A stretch of DNA of 64,000 bases from Kibdelosporangium banguiense (GTDB lineage: Bacteria > Actinomycetota > Actinomycetes > Mycobacteriales > Pseudonocardiaceae), in contig NZ_JAGINW010000001.1 of assembly GCF_017876405.1 (NCBI RefSeq), positions 12,723,203 through 12,787,202 of the forward strand, given 5' to 3'. The notes under the pieces were generated by a model that saw nothing but the letters and a program-made list of their open reading frames with translations, made no database searches and was not told the DNA's origin. This document shows, piece after piece, positions 33,079 through 40,718 of the stretch (positions are counted from its first letter, which is position 1; each line of letters opens with the position of its first letter). Made by a program: the position numbers and the translations under genes.

Positions 33079-33432
33079 TTACTTGGCGAGAGCCGCGTCG
33101 ATCGCGGCCTGCAGCTCGACCGCAGACAGCTTGTCGCCGTCGATGTCGAGCTCCTTGGCCTGCTCGCGCAGCTCGGCCACCTTGGTATCGATCCGGGCCG
33201 TCAGATCGGCGACCGTGCCGTCCGTCGCCAGCCCGAGCGCCGCGGCGTCAGCCTGCAGCTTCTCCTTGGGCGTGAGCGGCTTCTCGGCTGGCGCCTCGAC
33301 GTACGGTGAACCGTCCTTGTTCACGCGAACGATCTCGCCTCGGCTGACCCGATCGCCGATCGCGTCAGGCAACGGCAGATCGAACGCGTGAACATATCCG
33401 CCTTCGCCGCGAAGGTGAATCGTCTCGGCCAT
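33079..33432 (-). CDS. Head-region protein with SAP-like helical segment
   Basis: 117 aa. N-terminal short beta part (IHLRGEGGYVHAFDLP), then KEKLQADAAALGLATDG and TARIDTKVAELREQAKELD, reminiscent of SAP/HeH domains seen after capsid genes in actinophages. ATG start 4 nt after the preceding stop. Exact role unknown. Confidence 0.72.
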   Translation of the reverse strand: MAETIHLRGEGGYVHAFDLPLPDAIGDRVSRGEIVRVNKDGSPYVEAPAEKPLTPKEKLQADAAALGLATDGTVADLTARIDTKVAELREQAKELDIDGDKLSAVELQAAIDAALAK

Positions 33433-33435
33433 TGG

Positions 33436-33810
33436 TCAGACCGCCTTCGGCAGCTCGAACGCCGTGATGGTGCCCGCGTGCGCGGCCTCGATGTCGACCA
33501 GGATGGACCCATCCGCCTGCATGAACCGACCGCTTTCCAGCGGACCGATCCACTGCACCCCGGTTGTCGCCGCGACGCTCACGGTCAGGTCGCCCTGGCC
33601 GGCCGCAATCGCAGGCGGGTATGTGCCCGCCTTGACCACAACCGGGTGAGCGGAACCGTGGGTGTTGGTGACCCGGAGGACCATGCGGTCGGACGGGGCC
33701 GCAGCGATGCTGTGACCGTTGCCGACGCCCGCGTTGATCGCGGTACCGGCGGGGTCAGCGAGGTTGCCGTTGCCGACCCACTTGGACAGAGGGACTGCTG
33801 TGCGTGCCAC
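33436..33810 (-). CDS. Capsid decoration-like protein (downstream of capsid gene)
   Basis: 124 aa from GTG 33810 (SD GGAGGA upstream). Beta-sandwich pattern; the C-terminal half (QWIGPLESGRFMQADGSILV) resembles the protein at 35565-35906 (GPYGPEYRQADGSVCL), so the two look like paralogues on either side of scaffold and capsid. Probably decorates or completes the head. Confidence 0.72.
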   Translation of the reverse strand: MARTAVPLSKWVGNGNLADPAGTAINAGVGNGHSIAAAPSDRMVLRVTNTHGSAHPVVVKAGTYPPAIAAGQGDLTVSVAATTGVQWIGPLESGRFMQADGSILVDIEAAHAGTITAFELPKAV

Positions 33811-33826
33811 TGTGGTGATCCTCCGA

Positions 33827-34675
33827 TCAGGTCTGCGAGACGGTCGCGACCGCCAGGCACTCGGGGCGGATGACCTTCGCGCCGTACACGGCCAGGCCCT
33901 TGACGGCGTCGCTGAACGAGTCGTGCGGCCGGAACGGCTCGGTCTTGTTGATCTGCTCGGCGAACGTGATCGCGGCAGACGTGCCAGCCTGGACAACGTA
34001 GTCGTCACCGGTCGAGTTGATGCAGTTGTTCGACTTCATGATGTCGAAACCGGCTGCGCGGCCGACGGTGCCGTTGCGCAGACCCTGCTCGGTGCCCGAC
34101 TCGTTGACCTTGATGAACCGCGGGTCCAGCAGGCCACGGCCGTGCAGCCACGGCGGGGCGATGCAGTATCGGCCCTCGGTCGGGACGTTCGCCTCGTCGA
34201 GCTTCACGGACAGGGGCACGAGCACCTTGTCGTAGAAGTCGGTCGGCGTGGCAACTGGAACCGCGACGGTGCCGATGTTGTTCGCCGCGTTCGCCTGCGT
34301 GTACAGGCTCGCGATGAACTTGTCGACGTTGTCCGCCATGGCGTAGGCGGCCTCGTTCATGGACTCGGTGACGATATCGCCCTGGGCCTGAGCCTGGTTG
34401 ATGTCCTCGACCTCGAAGTCGTAGTAGTCCTGTTCGGTGATCTGCAGGACTCGCTGTGCGTCGGTGAGCTGCTCGCGAACGAGCGGCGTGCCCTTGACGT
34501 ACTTGCGTACGGTCGGGCGACCAACGCTGTTGATGCGGACGGTGTCGCCGCGCTGCTTGATCTCGCCTTCCCAGTTCCGGTTGATAACGCCGGGCTGAGC
34601 GAAGACCAGGGCCTTGCGAAGGGCGCGCAGCAGAGCTGCCGACCAAATCTCAGGGACCATGCGGTCGTAGGCCAC
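33827..34675 (-). CDS. Major capsid protein
   Basis: 282 aa from GTG 34675, with SD GAGGAG upstream, one of the clearest ribosome sites in the late operon. P22 coat-protein-like layout: N-terminal MVPEIWSAALLRALRKALVF, core GDTVRINSVGRPTVRKY, DFEVEDINQAQAQ, then AYAMADNVDKFIASLY; C-terminal VKGLAVYGAKVIRPE. Preceded by the scaffold gene. Confidence 0.92.
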   Translation of the reverse strand: MAYDRMVPEIWSAALLRALRKALVFAQPGVINRNWEGEIKQRGDTVRINSVGRPTVRKYVKGTPLVREQLTDAQRVLQITEQDYYDFEVEDINQAQAQGDIVTESMNEAAYAMADNVDKFIASLYTQANAANNIGTVAVPVATPTDFYDKVLVPLSVKLDEANVPTEGRYCIAPPWLHGRGLLDPRFIKVNESGTEQGLRNGTVGRAAGFDIMKSNNCINSTGDDYVVQAGTSAAITFAEQINKTEPFRPHDSFSDAVKGLAVYGAKVIRPECLAVATVSQT

Positions 34676-34833
34676 GGTGGTTTCTCCTCACTCCTCGTGG
34701 CTCGCCTTGGGTGAATCCGGCTCTCGCGCCGTGGCGGCCCGTGGAGTACTCGGGCGATACCTCCGTTGTGCCCGTCCCGAAGGACGTGAGGTGACCGTGG
34801 CCGGGCGGTGTTACCCGCCCGGTTCCTGTGTGG
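34676..34833 (-). other. Scaffold-capsid spacer with hairpin
   Basis: 158 bp. It holds an 8-bp hairpin (CCGGGCGG 34801-34808, CCGCCCGG 34815-34822). A copy of the TRACA consensus (GGGTAACACC, T at 34813) lies in the hairpin but has no ATG/GTG/TTG 26-27 nt downstream. The capsid SD is at the left edge. It may set the scaffold:capsid ratio. Confidence 0.5.
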
Positions 34834-35535
34834 TCAGACGATCCGGTTTTCGCGGTAAGCGGCGAGGATGTCGTCGGCCTTCTCGGCCAACTCGTCAGGC
34901 GACATCTTTTCGAGCTGCGCCTTGGTGTACGTTGGCTTGCCGCTTGCAGGCTGCTGCAGGTCGCCGCCTGAAGCAGACGGCAGAGTCGGGCCCGCCTTCC
35001 ACTCGGGGAACTCGTTGGCCTTGACAGCGAGGGCCGCAGCAAGCGCGGTTTTCGCCTCAGCCGCCGTGAGGTCCACATTGGAGAACAGGCCGGACTGTCG
35101 AGCGACCGCGATGAACGTGTCAACCCGCTCAGGCTTGATGCCCACGCGGAGCGCCAGCGCTTCCGCGACGGCGTCGACGGCGAGGTCCTTCGCGGCCTGA
35201 GTTTCCGTGCGCGCGTCGGCAATTGCCTTGGCCGGATCCGGAGCAGCGTTCGGGTCCTCGATGCCGAATGCCTGAGCGAAGCGCTTGTTCTGCGCATCGC
35301 GCTCCCGGGCAAGCCGATCGGTGATGAACCGATCGACGTCGGCCTGCGTGAACGTCTTCTCCCCGCCGTTGGCGGGAGGCTGGACATCGTTCGCGGGCGG
35401 CTGCTGCCCGCCTGCAGGCGGAGCCGGAGGATTCGGCGGCGGTGTCGGGACCGGTGCCGGCGACTGACCGTCCTGCGGGTCAGCCGGGGGCACGGTCGGC
35501 GCTACGGGGGTTGGGGAAGGTGCTCCATCGGACAT
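34834..35535 (-). CDS. Scaffolding protein
   Basis: 233 aa. Pro-rich N-terminus (about 55 residues), then TQADVDRFITDRLARERD and a long Ala-rich helical region with a C-terminal KAQLEKMSPDELAEKADDIL, the standard look of phage scaffolds. It lies directly upstream of the capsid gene. No SD; TRACA element at -27. Confidence 0.88.
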   Translation of the reverse strand: MSDGAPSPTPVAPTVPPADPQDGQSPAPVPTPPPNPPAPPAGGQQPPANDVQPPANGGEKTFTQADVDRFITDRLARERDAQNKRFAQAFGIEDPNAAPDPAKAIADARTETQAAKDLAVDAVAEALALRVGIKPERVDTFIAVARQSGLFSNVDLTAAEAKTALAAALAVKANEFPEWKAGPTLPSASGGDLQQPASGKPTYTKAQLEKMSPDELAEKADDILAAYRENRIV

Positions 35536-35555
35536 GGGGCCGAGACTGCGATTGT

Positions 35556-35562
35556 GGTGTTA
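35556..35562 (-). promoter_or_regulatory. TRACA start-associated element of the scaffold gene
   Basis: TAACACC, T 27 nt before ATG 35535. Here TAA is not the upstream stop (that is TGA at 35565-35567), so the motif is independent of termination. Confidence 0.65.
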
Positions 35563-35564
35563 CC

Positions 35565-35906
35565 TCAGGTGTTCAGGACACCCACGGTCATCGACGTGGC
35601 GCTGTCGAAGTTGAGGCACACGGAGCCGTCGGCCTGCCGGTACTCGGGACCGTAAGGCCCGGCGACGACGGTTGCGCCTGCGGCGACGGTGACGGTCTTG
35701 TCGGTGACGGCTTGTCCGTCCACTGTGACGGGGATGTCGACGGTCATGGTGTGCGGGCTGGCGTCGAGGTTCTTGACGACGATCAGCTCGGTGCCGTCGC
35801 TCCGGTAGAACATGCCGTTGGGGCTGGCGGCAGCGTCGACGGCTGCGAAGCCGAGCGCGGCGCCGGTCCGGGTCGTGGTCTGCTTGACGATTTCGGTACG
35901 TGCCAT
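35565..35906 (-). CDS. Decoration-like protein (upstream of scaffold)
   Basis: 113 aa, beta-rich: GMFYRSDGTELIVVKNLD, TVTVAAGATVVAGPYG, then YRQADGSVCLNF. Resembles 33436-33810 in its second half. Probably a head decoration or minor head protein. ATG without SD; TRACA element at -27. Confidence 0.72.
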   Translation of the reverse strand: MARTEIVKQTTTRTGAALGFAAVDAAASPNGMFYRSDGTELIVVKNLDASPHTMTVDIPVTVDGQAVTDKTVTVAAGATVVAGPYGPEYRQADGSVCLNFDSATSMTVGVLNT

Positions 35907-35926
35907 GGCCCGGACGGTGCAGCCCC

Positions 35927-35933
35927 GCTGTCA
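35927..35933 (-). promoter_or_regulatory. TRACA start-associated element of 35565-35906
   Basis: TGACAGC, T 27 nt before ATG 35906; not a stop of the upstream gene (which ends at 35952). Last bases before ATG (GTCCGGGCC) are the same as at the endolysin start. Confidence 0.65.
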
Positions 35934-35951
35934 CCCGGGCCGCACACGGTG

Positions 35952-36179
35952 TCAGCTCAGAGACGCCCGAACGAAACAGTCCTTGGCCTCCAACAACTTG
36001 CGCAGGCCGACGGTCAATTCCGGGCCGCTGGCCAGTTCGTCCGCCATCTTGTGCGCGAGGTCGTGGCACGCCTTGGACGTGCCCTGCAGGTGCGGCGGCA
36101 GGTGGTCGTAGGCGAAGAACTTGAGCAGGCTGGCAGTACCGGGGTGTCGAGGCGTACGGCCTTCGGTGAGATCACTCAT
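35952..36179 (-). CDS. Conserved actinophage head-region protein
   Basis: 75 aa. Contains KFFAYDHLPPHLQGTSK and HDLAHKMADEL ... LRKLLEAKDCFVR, a small helical protein with the DHLPPHLQ core that I recall as widespread in actinobacteriophages; function unknown. No SD; TRACA at -26. Confidence 0.8.
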   Translation of the reverse strand: MSDLTEGRTPRHPGTASLLKFFAYDHLPPHLQGTSKACHDLAHKMADELASGPELTVGLRKLLEAKDCFVRASLS

Positions 36180-36198
36180 CCGTCCACGGTGGCCGCCG

Positions 36199-36205
36199 GG
36201 TGTCA
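36199..36205 (-). promoter_or_regulatory. TRACA start-associated element of 35952-36179
   Basis: TGACACC, T 26 nt before ATG 36179; TGA is the stop of the upstream gene. Confidence 0.6.
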
Positions 36206-36439
36206 CAGCCACGGCGTCAAGATGTGGACGAAGAACCACGCCAGGAACGCGCCGAACAGCGAGCCGAGCCACCAACGGCGCGGCGCCTGCGGATCGATCC
36301 CCAACCAGCGACGGATCGTCGCTGTCAAGGTGCCGGACTGCTCACCACGGTTGCGTGCTTTCAGACCGAGTGTCTCGAACACAGCGAACCCAACCGCGAA
36401 CGTGCCGAGTACCGAGCCCCACACGACATCCCAGTTCAT
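36203..36439 (-). CDS. Small two-helix membrane protein
   Basis: 78 aa. Hydrophobic helices at about residues 5-27 (VWGSVLGTFAVGFAVFETLG) and 57-77 (WLGSLFGAFLAWFFVHIL), basic loop between. Could be a holin-like or superinfection protein; only topology supports this. No SD; TRACA at -26. Confidence 0.72.
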   Translation of the reverse strand: MNWDVVWGSVLGTFAVGFAVFETLGLKARNRGEQSGTLTATIRRWLGIDPQAPRRWWLGSLFGAFLAWFFVHILTPWL

Positions 36440-36458
36440 GCGCGGACGATGCGGCCAC

Positions 36459-36465
36459 GCTGTTA
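36459..36465 (-). promoter_or_regulatory. TRACA start-associated element of 36203-36439
   Basis: TAACAGC, T 26 nt before ATG 36439; TAA is the upstream stop. Confidence 0.6.
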
Positions 36466-36630
36466 CTTCGGGATTGGGTTACCTGCCGAGTAGCCCACAC
36501 GCCACATGCGCGCGAGCACCCGCTCCCGGGCGGTCGCGCCACGCGCGTACGGGTTGTCCGGCGGCTGTCGATTCTCAGCCGCGGCCCGGCCAGCGTGCAG
36601 CGCCGCGCGCATCTCTGCAGCATGGCTCAT
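36463..36630 (-). CDS. Rmf/CrpP-like small protein
   Basis: 55 aa from ATG 36630, overlapping the MuF-like gene by 4 bp. The pattern G-x-x-A-A-E ... NPYARG ... R-M-W-R-x-G-Y resembles the ribosome modulation factor/CrpP fold. Possibly a small RNA- or nucleotide-binding protein; similarity is by eye only. Confidence 0.6.
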   Translation of the reverse strand: MSHAAEMRAALHAGRAAAENRQPPDNPYARGATARERVLARMWRVGYSAGNPIPK

Positions 36631-38441
36631 CGCAGCCAGTCCTCTCCGCCCGTGCGGAACTGCGCACGCAGCGAACCCGTTGTGTCGCCGAGTAGATCGA
36701 CCTTGTACTGCTCCAACGTTACGCGCCCGTTCAAGTCCCACCAAGCTTTCAGCTCATCGGACGCGTGCGCGCGTGCACGAGCGGCCGGGCCGACGAACAG
36801 ACTATGCGGGTCGATACCGGCGGCGCGCGCTTCGGGGGTGAGCAGCTGCCCGCGGGTGACGTTCTCAGCTTCGATGTACCGGCCGTACACGAAGTCCCGG
36901 AACGACCGGCGCGCGAGCTCGTCGAAGCCTTTGCCGGTGTAGCCCTGCGACCGGAGTTCTGTGATCGCGCGGTCGCGTCGCTGCCGCTCGACCGACCGGC
37001 CGAACACCTCGGCGACCGCTTCCTCTTCACTGTGGCCCTGGTTGATCAGGGCGTCCAGCTGTGCCCAGCGCTCTTCCTCGTGTGCGCGCTCCCGCTCGGC
37101 TCGGCGCGCCGCGACCTGCTCGCGGCGCTCCATCTCGGCAACGATCGCGTCAAGCCGCTCGTAGTCCTCCGCTTCGGTCGCCCTCGTCAACCGGGCGTCG
37201 AGGTCCTCGGCGGTCGCCTTGCGCAGCGGCGGAAGCTGGTTCTCGGCGCGCTCATGCGCGAGCCTGCGTTCCTCGCCCGCCGGAAGCCCGACGGTTGGCG
37301 CCTGCGGCCCGACCGCGGTCGATGGCCTGCTGCTCGACTGGCCGGCCGCCGGAGTGCGCCGCAGTGACTTGCCACCGTCGACGGGCCGCTCACGGTCGCC
37401 GCGCCGGTTCTGGCCGGTCTCCACTGCGTGCTGCTTGATGGCCGCAGAGTTCGCCTTGACCTTCTGCCGGAGCGCTCTGGCCGTGGTCGTGTCGCCGAAC
37501 GCCTGCGCCGCGGCGAGCCTCCGTTTCAGTTCACGAGCCTTGCGCTCCAACTGCCGTAGCCGCTGCTGCTCCTCGTATCCGTCCGGGTTGTGCTTGGCTG
37601 GCCGGTGCACGTCGGTCAGGCCAGGGATCACCTCGTCGGCGCGGTGAGTGCAGTTCGGGTGCCACACGCCAGCGGCACGCGCCTCAGCGATCGTCGCCGT
37701 GACGCGTTTGCCGTCCACTTCTGTCCCGACCGACCGGCCAGTGATCGACAACAGTTCGCGTTCCCACGGGCGACAGAGCGAGCATTCACGCGGCGAGTCC
37801 GACAGCTGCACGATGTCGACACCCTCCGCCTGCAGCTCCGCGAGCCCGCCCTCGACCGCGGCCTGTTGCGCGGCCGTGCGCCCGGCCATGCGCGCGTAGC
37901 TGTCGAGGTGCCAGCGGCGCCCGGCCCGGTCCTGGAATCGGTCGTGTCCGGCTGCGAGCAGCCGGTCGACGACCTGGGCGACCGCGTCCCGGCGGGTGAT
38001 CGTGCCGGTCGCCATGAGCGCTTCCGTCTGGCCGATCGCGACCTGGAACAGATCCGTCTGCGCACGCAGCACGGGGAGGAACATTCCGCCCAACTGTCCG
38101 ACCAGCCACTCGATCAGCTGCTGTACCAGGCCGGGCCGGGTGCCGATCGCGACCGGCAGATCCCGCGACGCGACCACCTGCCAGCCGAGCTTGTATGCCT
38201 CGTCCAGTGCGCGGGCGGCCTGCTCGGGCACGGTGGCGTCGAGCCGGGCCAGGATCGTCCGCAACTCGTCCCGGACGGACAACACCTGGCGTGCCTTGAC
38301 TTCCGCCCAGCCATCCTGCTCGATCCCTTGCGCCAGGCGACGAGCGACTGCGGCAAGCATCCGCTCTGCCGCGGCGTCCCAGGTATCGAGCAGTGCCTTC
38401 AGAGCATCGCCCGCTGCTGTCGGATCGACACCACGTGCCAT
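36627..38441 (-). CDS. MuF-like minor capsid protein (Phage_min_cap2 type)
   Basis: 604 aa. Residues about 150-280 carry the minor-capsid core: WHLDSYARMAGRTA, DSPRECSLCRPWERELL, and VWHPNCTHR, a conserved Cys/His set. It then has long charged coiled-coil stretches and a distinct C-terminal region of about 120 residues (from TELRSQGYTGKGF) with no motif I know. Usually packaged in the head beside the portal; in related phages the C-terminal part can be an effector domain. ATG in TGATG overlap. Confidence 0.85.
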   Translation of the reverse strand: MARGVDPTAAGDALKALLDTWDAAAERMLAAVARRLAQGIEQDGWAEVKARQVLSVRDELRTILARLDATVPEQAARALDEAYKLGWQVVASRDLPVAIGTRPGLVQQLIEWLVGQLGGMFLPVLRAQTDLFQVAIGQTEALMATGTITRRDAVAQVVDRLLAAGHDRFQDRAGRRWHLDSYARMAGRTAAQQAAVEGGLAELQAEGVDIVQLSDSPRECSLCRPWERELLSITGRSVGTEVDGKRVTATIAEARAAGVWHPNCTHRADEVIPGLTDVHRPAKHNPDGYEEQQRLRQLERKARELKRRLAAAQAFGDTTTARALRQKVKANSAAIKQHAVETGQNRRGDRERPVDGGKSLRRTPAAGQSSSRPSTAVGPQAPTVGLPAGEERRLAHERAENQLPPLRKATAEDLDARLTRATEAEDYERLDAIVAEMERREQVAARRAERERAHEEERWAQLDALINQGHSEEEAVAEVFGRSVERQRRDRAITELRSQGYTGKGFDELARRSFRDFVYGRYIEAENVTRGQLLTPEARAAGIDPHSLFVGPAARARAHASDELKAWWDLNGRVTLEQYKVDLLGDTTGSLRAQFRTGGEDWLR

Positions 38442-38713
38442 CAGCCGAACGTCTCAGGGACGGCCTCGCCGGGCTCTTCCTCGTCGCCTGGCTCGATGTC
38501 ACGGACGTAGGCGCCGAGCTCGGTCAACACCGCCCACGCGACCACACACGCCTTGGCCTCAGTCATGGTGGTGCCACCGAGAACAGCGTTGGTCTCCTGC
38601 ATGATGGCGCGCACAACCGCAGACCGGGCGCCTTCGATCCACTGCAGCGGCCCGACAAGGTCACCGAGGATCTTGCCGAGCTCGACGAGGGTCGGGTTTT
38701 TCGGTGCGGTCAC
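38441..38713 (-). CDS. Small protein between portal and MuF-like gene
   Basis: 90 aa. GTG overlaps the portal stop (GTGA). Helical, with VGPLQWIEGARSAVVRAIM and an acidic end. Function unknown; tight coupling on both sides suggests a head-assembly role. Confidence 0.72.
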   Translation of the reverse strand: MTAPKNPTLVELGKILGDLVGPLQWIEGARSAVVRAIMQETNAVLGGTTMTEAKACVVAWAVLTELGAYVRDIEPGDEEEPGEAVPETFG

Positions 38714-40254
38714 TGGTCATCCTCCGGCTGCTGGGGTGGCTGGTTCGGATCGGTTCCGGGCGGTGGCTCGTGCCCGGTCGGAGGCGGCGCCATCAGTTCG
38801 GCCTCTTCCTTCTCGATCCGGGCGACTTCCTCTTTGATTTGGACGTCATCCCACTCGGGGTGCGCCATGGCGACCGCGATGTAGCAGGACATGGCCTTGG
38901 CCTGCCGGTACAGGTTGACCGTCTCGGCCGTTTCTTTGGGGTCAGCCTGGTCGGTCTCGCGCCACGCCAATGTCGGCCGCTTCGTCGGCTTCGGTCCGCT
39001 GAACATGACGTGATTGATCAGCATCAGGGTCTCGGCGCAACGCTCGACAGGGGGTCGCATGTACCGGCGTTTACGCTCGCGGGTGCGGTACGAACGATGC
39101 TCCCGGCGCCGCATCGCGGTACCGGAAAGCTGACCCTCGACGTGCATCCCGAACGTCTGGGGTGCGTACCCGGCGCGCGACACAATCTGCTCGATCAGCG
39201 CAGCCACCGTCTCGGCGTGCTCCTGATACCGGATCTTGAACTGCACGGGAGTGATCGGCGCGGGCTTGCCTTGGTCTTCGGCTGGCATCTCCAACGGAGT
39301 GAAGACCTCGGCGTCGATATCGAACGCCTTCGCCGGGGTGTCTTTCCTGCCGCGACCGAGGAAACCGCCTCTGCCGCCGGTCTGCGTGACCGGGTCGAGC
39401 ATCTCGCGTGAGATCAACAGGCGGTTCTTGCCGAGATCGATATCCCGCATCCACGAGTCCCACGACGTGTCGAGTGCGTCGAAGAACGTCTCGTTTGCCT
39501 GGTAGTCGCTGCGCCCCAACGGGAGCCGCACGAGCGGGTTTGGCAAGTAGTTCGGGATGTACTCGCACAACAGTCCGGGTCGAATCGGCGTTGTGTCGAT
39601 CTGGTGCGGGAAGTAGTTCGTGGACGGATGCTCGGCAAGGGGCAACTGCCGGCCGACGTCGGACGACGATCCGAGCCACAATTCGTGCCGGATCTGACCA
39701 AGCTCGTGATGTTCCAGGTGGCGCCACACTTCGCCGGACCGTTGCGCCTTCCAGCCCGCTGGGGGCGGGAGTTCCTCGACGAATACGACCGACCACAAGT
39801 GGCCGAACCGGAACTCGGGCAACGCCTCGTCTCCCGGTACCACCGTCAACAGTGGATAGTCGGCCACCCTGTCGTCCCAAGCAGGGCGCAGGAACGAACC
39901 GCCGAGCGGTGACGCGACCTCGGCCGCTTCGATCAGCCGGTTCGCCCAACCGATCGTCTGCGACAGGTCATCCCATTGGCCCGTCAGACTCGTGTCGCCG
40001 AAGTCCAAGGCTGGCGTGTCGCCAGCGACCAGCTCGCCAGATGTGCGCGCGATGTCAGAAGCCAGCGGTAGATGGATCTCACGCCCACCCGGCTTGTTCC
40101 TCTTCCGTTCCCAGTAGCCACCGGGTGCGGTCTGGGGCGTGTACTTCTTGAGCTCGCGAATGTCGCCGGACCACCACGCACGCCACGACTCCCAGTGGGT
40201 CCGCAGGCGGTCGTGGCCTGGCGGCGGCCATTGAGTGTTCGGCTCGATCAGCAC
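38710..40254 (-). CDS. Portal protein
   Basis: 514 aa from GTG 40254; GTG 40263 is in frame, but only 40254 puts the TRACA element at -27 as for the other late genes. SPP1/actinophage portal type: WESWRAWWSGDIRELKKY, IHLPLASDIARTSGELV, FLRPAWDDRVADYPL, and a long helical C-terminus (PKETAETVNLYRQAKAMSCYIAV) ending Pro-rich. Forms the dodecameric DNA channel. Confidence 0.93.
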   Translation of the reverse strand: MLIEPNTQWPPPGHDRLRTHWESWRAWWSGDIRELKKYTPQTAPGGYWERKRNKPGGREIHLPLASDIARTSGELVAGDTPALDFGDTSLTGQWDDLSQTIGWANRLIEAAEVASPLGGSFLRPAWDDRVADYPLLTVVPGDEALPEFRFGHLWSVVFVEELPPPAGWKAQRSGEVWRHLEHHELGQIRHELWLGSSSDVGRQLPLAEHPSTNYFPHQIDTTPIRPGLLCEYIPNYLPNPLVRLPLGRSDYQANETFFDALDTSWDSWMRDIDLGKNRLLISREMLDPVTQTGGRGGFLGRGRKDTPAKAFDIDAEVFTPLEMPAEDQGKPAPITPVQFKIRYQEHAETVAALIEQIVSRAGYAPQTFGMHVEGQLSGTAMRRREHRSYRTRERKRRYMRPPVERCAETLMLINHVMFSGPKPTKRPTLAWRETDQADPKETAETVNLYRQAKAMSCYIAVAMAHPEWDDVQIKEEVARIEKEEAELMAPPPTGHEPPPGTDPNQPPQQPEDDQ

Positions 40255-40274
40255 ATCGCGCACGCTCGCGCGCG

Positions 40275-40281
40275 AGTGTCA
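40275..40281 (-). promoter_or_regulatory. TRACA start-associated element of the portal gene
   Basis: TGACACT, T 27 nt before GTG 40254, with no upstream gene on this strand for 360 bp. Following bases (CGCGCGCGAGCG) align with the tape-measure element. Confidence 0.65.
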
Positions 40282-40358
40282 CTCTGGGCCCGTAACGCGT
40301 GAGAGATCCACTCGGATATGCCGATGCTGGACACCGACCATCAAACAAGGGGCCATCC

Positions 40359-40718
40359 ATGTCTATCCGCGCGTTCGTCATGCTCCTGGGCGTTCTGGTC
40401 GCGCTCGCAGGCGTGCTGTTCCTCGCCACGCCTGTCACGGCGGACGCGACCGGCCGACTGTCTGGGACTGATGTGGCTGTGGACTGTGGCGCGGTGTTCA
40501 CCCCGGCCAGTGACGGGCAGGCCACCATCTACCGGACGGACTGCTCGGACGCGTTGACCTCTCGCGGGTGGGTGGGTTGGCCGTTGCTTGCTGTCGGTTT
40601 GGTTGTGGCCATTGGTGCCGCGGTTGTCCGAGGGAAGAAGAGGTCAGGCGGCGTCGGCGAGTCCGCCGTCGGCGGCGGCGAGGTCGGGGAGCCACTGCCG
40701 CCACACCCCGCGGGCTGA
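40359..40718 (+). CDS. Counter-oriented membrane protein (moron candidate)
   Basis: 119 aa. ATG with SD AAGGGG 6 nt upstream. TM1 at about 4-26 (FVMLLGVLVALAGVLFLATP), an extracytoplasmic loop with two Cys (DCGAVFTP and TDCSDAL), TM2 at about 76-95 (WPLLAVGLVVAIGAAVV), basic then Gly-rich tail. It is opposite to the late operon and overlaps the terL 3' end by 75 bp. Layout is like common actinobacterial two-TM proteins with C-G and C-x-x-A-L loops. Probably expressed in the lysogen; may alter the envelope or exclude other phages (inference). Confidence 0.75.
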   Translation: MSIRAFVMLLGVLVALAGVLFLATPVTADATGRLSGTDVAVDCGAVFTPASDGQATIYRTDCSDALTSRGWVGWPLLAVGLVVAIGAAVVRGKKRSGGVGESAVGGGEVGEPLPPHPAG

